Positions 44,630 through 53,868 of a stretch of 64,000 bases of DNA are shown here, piece after piece. The notes under the pieces are model-generated. The model saw only the letters and a list, made by a program, of their open reading frames with translations. It was not told the origin of the DNA and ran no database searches. The stretch lies in the NCBI GenBank assembly GCA_030426685.1, contig JAUHYC010000016.1:1-64000 (forward strand), given 5' to 3'. The DNA comes from Alphaproteobacteria bacterium. GTDB lineage: Bacteria; Pseudomonadota; Alphaproteobacteria; Rhodobacterales; Rhodobacteraceae. The number at the start of each line of letters is the position of its first letter. Positions within the stretch are counted from its first letter, which is position 1. The position numbers and the translations under genes are program-made.

Positions 44630-45175
44630 ATGGCCATCCCAGCGGTGGCGGCGGCGTGGTTTCTGCCCTTTGTGCTACCGATCTGTTTCTATGTCGCCTT
44701 CACCGATATGCGCGAGATGCGGATCAAGAATCATGCGGTCGTGGCGCTGGCAATAGTCTTTGTTGTCGTCGGATTTTTTGTCCTGCCGCCCTGGTCAGGT
44801 GACTGGGTCGGCGGCTATCTGGGGCCGATTAACCTATCGCTGCCGGTCTATGGGTGGCAATTGCTTCACATTATCGTTGTCCTGCTGCTTGGTATCATCC
44901 TGAATGCAGCCGGGGCGATGGGCGCGGGTGATGCCAAGTTCTGCGCAGCCGCAGCAGCGTTTGTTTGGATCGGTGATCTTTTGCTGGTGATTGTGATCCT
45001 GATGGCAACAATTCTTGGCGCCTTTGCAGCGCATCGTCTGATCAAACACACGTCGCTGCGCCAACTGGCCCCACACTGGGAAAGCTGGGATCGCGGCAAA
45101 CAGTTTCCCATGGGTCTGGCACTTGCAGGAAGCCTTGCCATCTATCTGATCCTGGGAACAATTCACGGATCGTAA
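44630..45175 (+). CDS. cpaA: prepilin peptidase CpaA (TadV)
   Basis: 181 aa polytopic aspartic protease that removes the leader from Flp prepilins. The two catalytic aspartates are Asp26 (FTDMREMRIKN) and Asp101 in the GxGD motif (GAGDAKF). The short length without the N-methylase domain is usual for the TadV/CpaA branch. Spans occupy most of residues 5-135. It starts 3 bases after the preceding TPR gene. It must accept the DW-type pilins encoded at the start of the locus. Confidence 0.92.
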   Translation: MAIPAVAAAWFLPFVLPICFYVAFTDMREMRIKNHAVVALAIVFVVVGFFVLPPWSGDWVGGYLGPINLSLPVYGWQLLHIIVVLLLGIILNAAGAMGAGDAKFCAAAAAFVWIGDLLLVIVILMATILGAFAAHRLIKHTSLRQLAPHWESWDRGKQFPMGLALAGSLAIYLILGTIHGS

Positions 45176-45291
45176 ACAATCATGAGCGCGCCTTGCCCGC
45201 GCCTTGGTCCTGCCACAAAGCAGCGTCAAATTTTCCTCAAACGGCTCTTTTCGGGGCCTTTGTTGTGATAACTGATGGACGAGCCTCGCTC

Positions 45292-46599
45292 ATGAACATG
45301 CAGACGACCTCCGTTGTGGCCCCTCCTTCCCCCAAGGGGTTGGCCGAAATGCAGCTCCCACTGGTAATGATGCGAGACATTCTGCTAAAGACCATCTTCC
45401 GAAAGAATGTGGACACTGTCACCGAAATTGCCGAGGCTGTCTGCCTTCCCGGCGCGGTAACGCAGGAATTGATCGACATCGCGCGTGAGCAGAAACTGCT
45501 GGAGGCCACCGGCACCCTGAACGCCAATTCAGGCAACGAGATGGGCTATCAGTTGACCGACGCGGGGAAGGCGCGCGCCCTGGACGCGCTCAGCCAGTCG
45601 GAATATTTCGGCGCGATGCCAGTACCGCTGGATGTCTATCGCGAACAGGTCAAGCGCCAGTCGATCCGCAACATCCAGGTCACCCGCGACCAGTTGACCG
45701 GGGCGATGGGTCATCTGGTTCTGCCCGACAGCCTGCTGGACCATCTGGGCCCCGCGGTCAGCGCAGGCCGCTCGATCCTGATGTATGGCCCTCCGGGTAA
45801 TGGTAAGTCCTCGATTTCCAACGGGATTCGCGATGCGCTGGGGGATAATGTCTATGTCCCGCGCGCCATCGAATATTCAGGACAGGTGATCACCGTCTAC
45901 GACCCGATCGTGCATACGGCAATCGAACAGGAAGCCGACGACCCCAACAGCCTGCGCCGCCGCAAACGGTTCGACACGCGTTATGTGCAATGCGAGCGAC
46001 CCACTGTTGTAACCGGGGGTGAATTGTCTCTGAGTATGCTTGATCTGGTCTACAACCCGACTGCAAGGACTTATCAAGCCCCGCTGCAGCTGAAATCGAC
46101 CGGCGGCATCTTCATCGTGGACGACCTTGGGCGTCAGGCCGAACCCCCGCAGGCCCTGATCAACCGCTGGATTGTACCGCTCGAAGAAAGCAAGGATATC
46201 CTGGGCCTGCAATCAGGTGAGAAGTTCGAAGTCCCCTTCGACACGTTGGTCATTTTCTCGACCAACTTCCATCCGAATGAAATCTTTGACCAGGCGGCCC
46301 TGCGCCGGATCTTCTTCAAGATCAAAATCGACGGCCCGAACCAGGAGAACTTCCTGAAGATCTTTGCCATGGTGGCCCGCAAGCGCGGTATGCCGCTGGA
46401 CGAGGCCGCACTGGTGCATCTGTTGAAGGTCAAATACCCGACCATAAACAACACCTATGCAAACTATCAGCCGATCTTCCTGATCGACCAGATGATCTCG
46501 ATCTGCGAGTTTGAGGGTATTCCCTATCAGATGAGTCCTGATCTGATCGATCGCGCTTGGGCGAATATGTTCGTCAAAGAAGAAAAGATCGTCCACTGA
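45292..46599 (+). CDS. winged-helix/AAA+ ATPase at the end of the Tad locus, function unknown
   Basis: 435 aa. An N-terminal region (about residues 30-120) looks like a winged-helix domain (TVTEIAEAVCLPGAVTQELI then YQLTDAGKARALDAL). An AAA+ ATPase follows with Walker A GPPGNGKS (166-173), Walker B IFIVDD (273-278) and a sensor-1-like IFSTNFHPNEIFDQAALRR. I know no established function. It follows the prepilin peptidase after 116 bases with its own apparent leader. Its place at the end of the pilus operon suggests a role in pilus biogenesis or regulation. Start at 45292 or 45298 is undecided. Confidence 0.8.
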   Translation: MNMQTTSVVAPPSPKGLAEMQLPLVMMRDILLKTIFRKNVDTVTEIAEAVCLPGAVTQELIDIAREQKLLEATGTLNANSGNEMGYQLTDAGKARALDALSQSEYFGAMPVPLDVYREQVKRQSIRNIQVTRDQLTGAMGHLVLPDSLLDHLGPAVSAGRSILMYGPPGNGKSSISNGIRDALGDNVYVPRAIEYSGQVITVYDPIVHTAIEQEADDPNSLRRRKRFDTRYVQCERPTVVTGGELSLSMLDLVYNPTARTYQAPLQLKSTGGIFIVDDLGRQAEPPQALINRWIVPLEESKDILGLQSGEKFEVPFDTLVIFSTNFHPNEIFDQAALRRIFFKIKIDGPNQENFLKIFAMVARKRGMPLDEAALVHLLKVKYPTINNTYANYQPIFLIDQMISICEFEGIPYQMSPDLIDRAWANMFVKEEKIVH

Positions 46600-46637
46600 C
46601 CCCTGCCATTCTGACCCCGGGCGGGTAATCTGCGGCC

Positions 46638-49049
46638 ATGACGCAGATTCCCGCCCGGATCACAGATTGGTTCAGCGCCAAAGGCTGGTCGGTCCATCCA
46701 CATCAGCAAGAGATGTTTGACCGGGCACATGAACCGGCAACATTGCTGATTGCACCCACGGGTGGCGGGAAAACCATGGCGGGGTTTCTGCCGTCGTTGA
46801 CGGAACTGGCGGATGGAGACCAACCAGGCCTGCACACGATCTATGTTTCGCCGCTCAAGGCGCTGGCGGCAGATATCCGGCGCAATCTGCGGGTACCGGT
46901 TGATGAGATTGGCCTGCCCATCCGCATCGAGGACCGGACCGGCGATACGTCTGCAACACAAAAGAAACGCCAACGCGCGGACCCGCCGCATATCCTGCTG
47001 ACAACACCTGAAAGCCTTGCGCTGCTGACCTCATACGAAGATGCGCACAGAATGTTCGACGGAGTGCAGCGCATCATCGTCGATGAGATTCACGCACTGG
47101 CCGAAAGCAAACGTGGCGATCAGTTGATGCTGGCGCTGGCCCGGTTGCAAACGCTGTGCCCCGGCCTGCGCCGCGTCGGCCTATCCGCAACGGTCGAGGA
47201 CCCTGAAGGCATCGCGTGGTTTCTGTCGCGTCACCCTGACCCTTGCCGTATCATCCAGGCCGATCCTGGCCCCGATCCCGATATCGCCATGCTGCAAACC
47301 GATGAGATGCCTCCCTGGTCGGGCGGAGGCGCAGCTTATGCGATCCCGGCCGTGATGGAGCAGATCAGGCAGCACAAGACGACGCTGATCTTCCACAATA
47401 CCCGCGCACAGGCCGAAATCTTCTTTCACAACCTCTGGCTCGCCAATGACGACGGCCTGCCCATCGGCATTCACCACGGCAGCCTGGACCGGCAGCAACG
47501 CGAAAGAGTTGAGGCCGCCATGGTCCGCGGCGATCTGCGAGCGATCGTCTGTACCGGCAGTCTGGATCTGGGCATCGATTGGGGGGACGTGGACCTGGTG
47601 ATCCAGATCGGCGCCCCCAAGAATGTCAAACGGCTGGTGCAGCGGATCGGGCGGGCAAACCATCGCTATAACGCGCCTTCAAAGGCGTTGCTCGTGCCTG
47701 CGAACCGCTTTGAAGTGGTTGAGTGTGTCGCCGCGCTGGAGGCCGTGAAAGCGCACGATCTGGATGGAGACCCGCGTGGCGCAGGCCCGCGTGATGTTTT
47801 GTGCCAGCATATCCTGACCACGGCCGCCGCCGGGCCATTTCAGGCCGACGCGCTGTTTGCCGAGATGGTGGCCGCCGGCCCCTATGCTCAGCTGACCCGC
47901 GCTGAGTTTGACGCCTGTCTTGAGTTCTGCGCCACCGGTGGCTACGCCCTGCGCGCCTATGATCGCTGGCAGCGTCTGCAACAACGGCCCGATGGTCTGT
48001 GGCAGTTGCGTGACCCTCGGGCCGCGCAGCGGATTCGGATGAATTTGGGCACGATACAGGATACCGATACACTCAAGGTCCGGCTCAGACGCAATCGTGG
48101 CGGCAAACCTTTGGGTGAGATCGAAGAAGGTTTTGCGGCCTCGCTGACACCTGGTGATACTTTTCTGATCGGAGGTCAGATCGTTCGCTATGAAGGCCTG
48201 CGAGAAATGGTGGTCGAAGTCAGCCGCCGCGCCGACAAAAAGCCCAAGATCGCCACCTTCATGGGTACGAAATTCGCCACCTCGACCCAATTGAGCGATC
48301 GAATTCTACGTATGTTCAGCCAGCCGGATTGGCCCCAGCTGCCCGTCCACACCGCAGAATGGCTTGCCCTGCAGCGCCAGATGTCACAGCTGCCCCAACG
48401 CGACCGGCTGCTGATCGAAAGCTTCCCCGACAAGGGGCGCGAGCATCTGTGTGTCTACGGCTTCGCGGGCCGTAATGCGCAGCAAACGCTTGGGCTGCTG
48501 CTGACCAAACGGATGGAAGAGATCGGGCTGGCCCCGCTGGGCTTTGTCGCCACCGATTATGCCACACTGATCTGGGGGCTGGACGCGGTGAGTGATCCGC
48601 GCCCTCTGTTTCGGCTTGATGCGCTGCGTGATGGTCTGGAGACATGGCTTGCTGGCAACGCCGTAATGAAACGGACCTTTCGCGCCTCGGCCACCATCGC
48701 TGGCCTGATCGAGCGCAACACGGGTGGCCAACGCAAAAGCGGGCGGCAGGCGACATTCTCGTCAGATATCCTGTATGACACTTTGTTGAAGTACGACCCG
48801 GACCACCTGCTAATGCAGATCACGCGCGAGGAAGCGATGCGAGGTCTGGTTGATTTCGGACGCATTGAGGCGATGATCTCCCGGATCGGAGATCGCATTG
48901 ATCTGCTGCGTCTGGACCGGGTGTCACCACTGGCCGCGCCGTTGTTTCTGGAGGTCGGCAAAGTGCCGGTCAAGGGCGAAGCCGAAGAGCGGCTGCTGGC
49001 TGTGGAAAGCGCACGCCTGATGCAGACAGCGGGGTTGGAACCCCATTGA
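46638..49049 (+). CDS. ligase-associated DNA damage response DEXH box helicase
   Basis: 803 aa Lhr-like SF2 helicase. Walker A APTGGGKT is at residues 39-46 (Lys45), DEIH is in RIIVDEIHALAESKRGDQ, and RIGRANHRYNAPSKALL and QIGAPKNVKRLVQRIGRANH are motifs V-VI. The C-terminal extension includes the Lhr core domain (STRT-like RNTGGQRKSGRQATFSSDIL). It belongs to the four-gene module of exonuclease, ligase, helicase and PdeM; the following gene is PdeM. Ligase and exonuclease are not in the window. It is 38 bases after the ATPase gene. Confidence 0.92.
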   Translation: MTQIPARITDWFSAKGWSVHPHQQEMFDRAHEPATLLIAPTGGGKTMAGFLPSLTELADGDQPGLHTIYVSPLKALAADIRRNLRVPVDEIGLPIRIEDRTGDTSATQKKRQRADPPHILLTTPESLALLTSYEDAHRMFDGVQRIIVDEIHALAESKRGDQLMLALARLQTLCPGLRRVGLSATVEDPEGIAWFLSRHPDPCRIIQADPGPDPDIAMLQTDEMPPWSGGGAAYAIPAVMEQIRQHKTTLIFHNTRAQAEIFFHNLWLANDDGLPIGIHHGSLDRQQRERVEAAMVRGDLRAIVCTGSLDLGIDWGDVDLVIQIGAPKNVKRLVQRIGRANHRYNAPSKALLVPANRFEVVECVAALEAVKAHDLDGDPRGAGPRDVLCQHILTTAAAGPFQADALFAEMVAAGPYAQLTRAEFDACLEFCATGGYALRAYDRWQRLQQRPDGLWQLRDPRAAQRIRMNLGTIQDTDTLKVRLRRNRGGKPLGEIEEGFAASLTPGDTFLIGGQIVRYEGLREMVVEVSRRADKKPKIATFMGTKFATSTQLSDRILRMFSQPDWPQLPVHTAEWLALQRQMSQLPQRDRLLIESFPDKGREHLCVYGFAGRNAQQTLGLLLTKRMEEIGLAPLGFVATDYATLIWGLDAVSDPRPLFRLDALRDGLETWLAGNAVMKRTFRASATIAGLIERNTGGQRKSGRQATFSSDILYDTLLKYDPDHLLMQITREEAMRGLVDFGRIEAMISRIGDRIDLLRLDRVSPLAAPLFLEVGKVPVKGEAEERLLAVESARLMQTAGLEPH

Positions 49050-49090
49050 TTTCGCTTGCATATAGCCTGTAAACGCGCAAAGAACGGATC

Positions 49091-49753
49091 ATGAACACGC
49101 TCGCATTTACGTTTGCCGGTCAGCCTTTGCTTGCCATGGGCTCTGGCGCGTTGTGGTGGCCGGATCAAAACCTGCTCTGTGTCTCGGATCTGCATCTGGG
49201 CAAGTCCGAGCGTATGGCCCGTCGCGGTGGTCCGGCCCTGCCCCCCTATGACAACCGTGAGACCCTGACCCGACTGGCAGGCGATCTGCACCGGACCGGG
49301 GCGACGACCGTAATTTGCCTGGGTGACAGCTTTGACGACGTGGAGGCCTCAGCGGCGCTGCCGGAAGAGGACAGACTGCATATCGCCGCACTGCAAGCCG
49401 GGCGGCGCTGGCTTTGGATTGAGGGGAACCACGATCCCGGGCCGGTCGAAATGGGGGGCACTCATCGGTTGGACTGGGTCTGCAAGGGCTTGACCTTTCG
49501 TCATATCGCGCTGCCCGACGGCCACGGCGAAATTTCTGGGCACTACCATCCCAAAATACGCCTGAATGCCCGCGGTCGTTCTATCGCACGCCCTGCCTTT
49601 CTGTTGGATCATGAACGCCTGATCCTACCGGCCTATGGGACCTATACCGGAGGGTTGTGCAGCACGGCTACGGCCCTGACCAATATCATGGCGCCAAATG
49701 CACAGGCGATCCTGACCGGAGCGCAGCCAAGGCTTGTTCCGATGCCCCGTTAA
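49091..49753 (+). CDS. pdeM: ligase-associated DNA damage response endonuclease PdeM
   Basis: 220 aa calcineurin-like metallophosphoesterase. The metal-binding motifs are VSDLHLGKSER (Asp33, His35), CLGDSFDD, IEGNHDPGP and SGHYHPK, followed by the C-terminal LDHERLILPAYGTYTGGL region found in the PdeM group. It acts on DNA ends in repair. Starts 41 bases after the helicase gene, with which it forms a functional pair. The stop is 3 bases from the stop of the convergent regulator gene. Confidence 0.92.
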   Translation: MNTLAFTFAGQPLLAMGSGALWWPDQNLLCVSDLHLGKSERMARRGGPALPPYDNRETLTRLAGDLHRTGATTVICLGDSFDDVEASAALPEEDRLHIAALQAGRRWLWIEGNHDPGPVEMGGTHRLDWVCKGLTFRHIALPDGHGEISGHYHPKIRLNARGRSIARPAFLLDHERLILPAYGTYTGGLCSTATALTNIMAPNAQAILTGAQPRLVPMPR

Positions 49754-49756
49754 TCG

Positions 49757-50494
49757 CTATAGCAGCCCGTCCTCTTCAAGCAACGGTTTGTATTTTCGGC
49801 TGACCGGGACCAGATCGTCATTGCGAAGGCGAAGGCAGATCTTGCCACCCTGTTTCTCGACCCCCGCAATCGCGGCGTCCACAACCCAGTGAGACCGGTG
49901 TGTGCAATGGCCAGGAACAGGCTCCATATCTGCAATGGCATCGGTTAGTCGCGAGCGGATTGTGAACGTCCCCTCGGAGGTCACAACGTCAACTGAATGA
50001 TCGCGGACTGTCAGCCGGTAAATCTCACCCTGAAAAGCGGCAGGCAACCGGTTGTAGAGGCGCGGTCTGACCGTAGCATCCTGTGGATTGGTGTCTTCGC
50101 GTTGCCGGATCAACAGAAATCCCGTTGCGATGAGCACACCATAGGGTGCCACCATCAGCAATCCGGGCGCCATCTGTCCATTCAGCGTGAATACAACCCA
50201 GCTCAGCAGCCAGAGTGACGGTGCAAACAACAGCAGGATCAGCAAGGCAAATGCAAAGTCGCGGAGTAACAACCCCGAGTGAAGCAGCTTTTCACGCACC
50301 AGTTTTCTGGCCATCCAGGTCGCTGCCAATGCCAGCACTAAAACGCCGGACCAGAACACCATTCGCTGAGAGAACGACAATGTCATGTCCCTGAACGGTG
50401 CAAAGCAATAGGCCATCAACGGAACGAATACGATGCCTGCAAACACCCTTTGCACCGTACACTGCGTGAGTATCGGACTCAATTTAGAACTCAT
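49757..50494 (-). CDS. membrane-anchored LytTR DNA-binding protein
   Basis: 245 aa. The N-terminal half has four hydrophobic segments (VFAGIVFVPLMAYCFAPF, VFWSGVLVLALAATWMA, FALLILLLFAPSLWLLSWVV and LLMVAPYGVLIATGFLL), so it is embedded in the membrane. The C-terminal part, from about residue 150, is a LytTR domain (RLTVRDHSVDVVTSEGTFTI then GHCTHRSHWVVDAAIAGVEK), which binds DNA direct repeats. There is no receiver domain. Start at 50494 (ATG); a GTG at 50506 is in frame. An inverted repeat about 100 bases upstream may be its own operator. Target genes unknown. Confidence 0.85.
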   Translation of the reverse strand: MSSKLSPILTQCTVQRVFAGIVFVPLMAYCFAPFRDMTLSFSQRMVFWSGVLVLALAATWMARKLVREKLLHSGLLLRDFAFALLILLLFAPSLWLLSWVVFTLNGQMAPGLLMVAPYGVLIATGFLLIRQREDTNPQDATVRPRLYNRLPAAFQGEIYRLTVRDHSVDVVTSEGTFTIRSRLTDAIADMEPVPGHCTHRSHWVVDAAIAGVEKQGGKICLRLRNDDLVPVSRKYKPLLEEDGLL

Positions 50495-50591
50495 ACCAAC
50501 TAACACACACCCCCGAAAGTCGTTGCCAATGTCACAATGGTGGAGGGCATTTTAACCTCCTAACCGACTGGAACAGAAGGAGTATCACTGG

Positions 50592-50606
50592 TTGACGTTA
50601 AGTCAA
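50592..50606. promoter_or_regulatory. TTGAC-N5-GTCAA inverted repeat upstream of the LytTR gene
   Basis: TTGACGTTAAGTCAA is a perfect 5-5-5 inverted repeat located 98 bases upstream of the LytTR gene start. The bases ACGTTAAG match most of the LytTR half-site consensus. The remainder of the 232-base gap 50495-50726 holds a terminator hairpin at its right side and nothing else I can identify. Confidence 0.35.
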
Positions 50607-50648
50607 TCTTGTTTCTATGTGATTTCTGAAGACTGTTGAGTGGTACAG

Positions 50649-50684
50649 GAAAGGCCGGAACGCGAATAAGCATTCCGGCCTTTC
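50649..50684 (-). terminator. terminator downstream of folD
   Basis: A 12-bp perfect stem (GAAAGGCCGGAA / TTCCGGCCTTTC) with a 12-base loop, 43 bases beyond the folD stop on the minus strand. The U-tract is short but the stem is strong. Confidence 0.65.
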
Positions 50685-50726
50685 GTCGTGATCAGCTATT
50701 GCCCGACTCCGCTGCCGGGGTAGAAC

Positions 50727-51617
50727 TTAGGCCGTCAGGCCTTCGGGTTCCGGTAGTCCGTTTGCGCGGCATGCGGCGGTTAGGGTATTTGCCAGCAGGC
50801 AGGCGATGGTCATGGGGCCAACGCCGCCGGGCACCGGGGTGATGGCGCCCGCGCGCTCGGCAGCGCTGGCATAGTCGACGTCTCCGACCAACTTGTTCTT
50901 GCCGTCGCGTTCGATGCGGTTGATGCCAACGTCGATGACGGTCGCGCCTTCCTTGATCCAGTCACCGGGCACCATTTCGGGGCGGCCGACGGCGGCAACC
51001 ACGATATCGGCGCGGCGAACCACATCGGGCAGGTCCTTGGTGCGGCTGTGCGCGATGGTCACCGTGCAGCTGTCGCCCAGCAGCAACTGCGCCATCGGTT
51101 TTCCGACGATGTTCGAGCGGCCAATGACAACCGCATCCATACCTGACAGTGAGCCGTGATGATCGCGCAGCATCATCAGGCAGCCCAGCGGAGTACAGGG
51201 CACCATCGACTTCTGCCCGGTGCCCAGCAGGCCCACGTTCGAGATGTGGAACCCGTCGACATCCTTGGCCGGATCGATCGAGTTGATCACCAGATCTTCG
51301 TTCAGATGCTTTGGCAGCGGCAGTTGTACCAGAATACCATTGACCGCCGGGTCGTTGTTCAGTTTTTCGATCAGCGCCAGCAGGTCTTCCTCGGAGGTGT
51401 CCGCATCCAGCTTGTGCTCATATGAGTTCATGCCGACCTCGACGGTCATCTTGCCCTTCGAGCGGACATAGACCTGGCTGGCAGGGTCTTCGCCCACCAG
51501 AACCACAGCAAGGCCGGGGGTGATGCCGTTCTCTTCTTTCAGCTTCGCAACCTGATCGGCCACCTGCGCGCGCACTTTGGCGGCAAAGGCCTTCCCGTCG
51601 ATAACCTGCGCTACCAT
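50727..51617 (-). CDS. folD: bifunctional methylenetetrahydrofolate dehydrogenase / methenyl-THF cyclohydrolase
   Basis: 296 aa. Interconverts 5,10-methylene-THF, methenyl-THF and 10-formyl-[20 protein letters not shown] near residue 40, the catalytic-lysine segment, [35 protein letters not shown] and [18 protein letters not shown] at the C-terminus are family signatures. The ATG at 51617 is the family start ([17 protein letters not shown]); an upstream in-frame start at 51683 adds unconserved residues. In the minus strand it comes after the chorismate mutase and fhs genes, which act on the same one-carbon pool (fhs). Confidence 0.95.
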   Translation of the reverse strand: MVAQVIDGKAFAAKVRAQVADQVAKLKEENGITPGLAVVLVGEDPASQVYVRSKGKMTVEVGMNSYEHKLDADTSEEDLLALIEKLNNDPAVNGILVQLPLPKHLNEDLVINSIDPAKDVDGFHISNVGLLGTGQKSMVPCTPLGCLMMLRDHHGSLSGMDAVVIGRSNIVGKPMAQLLLGDSCTVTIAHSRTKDLPDVVRRADIVVAAVGRPEMVPGDWIKEGATVIDVGINRIERDGKNKLVGDVDYASAAERAGAITPVPGGVGPMTIACLLANTLTAACRANGLPEPEGLTA

Positions 51618-51669
51618 CCTGTCATTCCTTCTCTCAAAACCAATTTGGCGCAAACTGCGCCCGAGACCA

Positions 51670-51975
51670 TCAGTCGCTTCCAATCACACGCTCTTCGCGC
51701 GCAATCGACCAGTCGATCAATATGCGCCAAAGTTGCTCGGCCAGGGCTGCGTCAAGACCCAGCTCATCGGCACTGGCGCGCACTTTTTGCACCACGTCCT
51801 CGACCCGGGTCGGGATACGCGCGGGCAAGCCCTCACCCGGCTTCAGCTCAGACGCGCGGTCAATGTAGCCTGCGCGCTTCACCAGCATCTCGATCAGCTG
51901 GCGGTCCAGCCTGTCGATCTGAACCCGCAAATCCTGCATCGAGTGGCAGTCTTGCGGCGGTGTCAGAGTGGGCAT
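51670..51975 (-). CDS. chorismate mutase
   Basis: 101 aa AroQ-type chorismate mutase: [20 protein letters not shown] followed by [15 protein letters not shown] and the C-terminal helix [19 protein letters not shown]. All three helices of the AroQ dimer are present. It converts chorismate to prephenate; in some bacteria such short proteins instead act as isochorismate pyruvate lyase, which I cannot exclude. It lies between fhs and folD, an unusual but recurrent mix of aromatic and folate genes. The ATG at 51975 is preceded by GAGGAG. Confidence 0.87.
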   Translation of the reverse strand: MPTLTPPQDCHSMQDLRVQIDRLDRQLIEMLVKRAGYIDRASELKPGEGLPARIPTRVEDVVQKVRASADELGLDAALAEQLWRILIDWSIAREERVIGSD

Positions 51976-51985
51976 CCGTGATCTC

Positions 51986-52019
51986 CTCGTGGCCCGGGGC
52001 GCATTCCCCGGACCACGAG
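51986..52019 (-). terminator. hairpin between fhs and chorismate mutase
   Basis: A long imperfect stem (CTCGTGG then CCGGGG, paired with CCCCGG then CCACGAG, with one mismatch) and a 6-base loop. There is no T-run. It overlaps the ribosome-binding site of the chorismate mutase gene, so it may influence mRNA stability or translation rather than terminate transcription. Confidence 0.5.
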
Positions 52020-52036
52020 ATGTCTTATTTGGCGGC

Positions 52037-53713
52037 TTAGAACAAGCCCTCGATCTCACCTGCGTCATTGAGGCAGATGGTCTCGGCCGCGGGTTTGCGC
52101 GGCAGGCCGGGCATGGTCATGATCTCACCGCAGACAACCACGATAAAGCCAGCACCGGCGGACAGGCGAACCTCACGCACAGGGACCGAGTGGCCGGTGG
52201 GTGCGCCGCGCAGGGTCGGGTCGGTCGAGAACGAGTACTGCGTCTTCGCCATGCAGACCGGCAGATTGCCATAGCCTGCCTCTTCCCAATCGCGCAGTTG
52301 GTTGCGGATCTTGTTGTCGGCCAGAACTTCGTCTGCGCGATAAATGCGCTTGGCGATGGTTTCGATCTTCTCGAACAGCGGCATTTCATCGGGGTAGATC
52401 GGTGAGAAGTTCGCGGTACCCGCATCAGCCAGTTCAACCACCTTATGCGCCAGATCCGCAGACCCTTCCGAGCCGAGTTCCCAGTGCCGCGACAGAACCG
52501 CCTCAACACCGTGCTCGCCGCAGTAGTCCTTGACCGCCTGCACCTCGGCATCGGTGTCGGTGACAAAGTGGTTGATCGCGACGACAACCGGCACACCGAA
52601 GGATTTCACGTTCTCGATGTGGCGACCCAGGTTGGCGCAACCCGACTTCACGGCGTCGACGTTTTCAGCACCCAGATCGGCCTTGGCAACGCCGCCGTTC
52701 ATCTTCATCGCGCGAACGGTAGCAACCAGAACCACTGCCGACGGAGCAATGCCCGCCTTACGGCACTTGATGTTCATGAACTTCTCGGCACCGAGGTCGG
52801 CACCAAAGCCTGCTTCGGTCACGACATAGTCGGCCACTTTCAGCGCGGTCTTGGTCGCGATGACCGAGTTACAGCCATGCGCGATGTTCGCGAAGGGGCC
52901 GCCATGGACAAATGCCGGGTTGTTTTCCAGCGTCTGCACCAGGTTCGGCTGCATCGCGTCTTTCAGCAGAACGGTCATCGCGCCTTCGGCCTTGATGTCG
53001 CGGCAGTAGACCGGGGTCTTGTCGCGGCGATAGGCCACGATGATGTCGCCCAGACGCTTTTCCAGGTCTTTCAGGTCGTTGGCCAGACACAGGATCGCCA
53101 TGACTTCGGAGGCCACAGTGATGTCAAAACCAGCCTCACGCGGGAAGCCGTTCGATACGCCGCCCAGCGACGCCGTGATCTGACGTAGCGCACGGTCGTT
53201 CATGTCGACCACACGACGCCATGCAACGCGGCGGATGTCGATGTCGCATTCGTTGCCCCAGTAGATGTGATTGTCGATCATCGCCGACAGCAGCGAGTGG
53301 GCCGAGGTGATCGCGTGGAAGTCGCCGGTGAAGTGCAGGTTCATCTCTTCCATCGGAACAACCTGCGCGTAACCGCCACCTGCAGCGCCGCCCTTCATGC
53401 CGAAGTTCGGACCAAGCGAGGCTTCGCGGATACAGATCATCGCGTTCTTGCCGATGCGGTTCAGACCGTCACCCAGACCGACTGTGGTGGTGGTCTTGCC
53501 TTCGCCCGCGGGGGTCGGGTTGATCGCGGTCACCAGAATCAGCTTGCCGTCTTCGCGGTCCTGAACCGAGTTGATGAAGTCCTGGCTCACCTTCGCCTTG
53601 TCGTGGCCATAGGGCAGCAGATCCGCAGATTCGATGCCAATCTTTGCACCGATTTCCTGAATCGGCTTCTTGTTCGCCTCCCGGGCGATTTCAATGTCGG
53701 ATTTATAGCTCAT
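52037..53713 (-). CDS. fhs: formate-tetrahydrofolate ligase
   Basis: Makes 10-formyl-THF from formate, THF and ATP. 558 aa. The ATP-binding P-loop [15 protein letters not shown] is at about residues 66-80, and conserved stretches [39 protein letters not shown] and [20 protein letters not shown] follow, as in the family. In marine roseobacters this enzyme assimilates C1 units from methylated compounds. It heads the fhs-chorismate mutase-folD group and has an unusual leader (see 53743-53813). Confidence 0.97.
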   Translation of the reverse strand: MSYKSDIEIAREANKKPIQEIGAKIGIESADLLPYGHDKAKVSQDFINSVQDREDGKLILVTAINPTPAGEGKTTTTVGLGDGLNRIGKNAMICIREASLGPNFGMKGGAAGGGYAQVVPMEEMNLHFTGDFHAITSAHSLLSAMIDNHIYWGNECDIDIRRVAWRRVVDMNDRALRQITASLGGVSNGFPREAGFDITVASEVMAILCLANDLKDLEKRLGDIIVAYRRDKTPVYCRDIKAEGAMTVLLKDAMQPNLVQTLENNPAFVHGGPFANIAHGCNSVIATKTALKVADYVVTEAGFGADLGAEKFMNIKCRKAGIAPSAVVLVATVRAMKMNGGVAKADLGAENVDAVKSGCANLGRHIENVKSFGVPVVVAINHFVTDTDAEVQAVKDYCGEHGVEAVLSRHWELGSEGSADLAHKVVELADAGTANFSPIYPDEMPLFEKIETIAKRIYRADEVLADNKIRNQLRDWEEAGYGNLPVCMAKTQYSFSTDPTLRGAPTGHSVPVREVRLSAGAGFIVVVCGEIMTMPGLPRKPAAETICLNDAGEIEGLF

Positions 53714-53742
53714 TGGCCGGGGTCCCTATTTGAAGTCCGTGC

Positions 53743-53813
53743 AAAACCGACGCAGGACGTCGGCGCTGCGCAATCCATACCGTTGTGTACAATCTCGTTA
53801 GCTTTGGATTGCG
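53743..53813 (-). promoter_or_regulatory. structured leader of fhs, attenuator-like
   Basis: In transcription order there is a 9-bp dyad (CGCAATCCA / TGGATTGCG) with a 27-base loop at 53769-53813. This is followed immediately by a terminator-like hairpin CCGACG-TCCTG-CGTCGG and four T (53743-53763), 30 bases before the fhs ATG. The arrangement recalls an attenuator or riboswitch. It is within the 155-base gap 53714-53868. No known riboswitch was recognised. Confidence 0.35.
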
Positions 53814-53868
53814 ACATTCTTGGGTCGCGAAGCGTCGTGAGGCCGGTCTAGTGTCTCCAATTGGAAAC

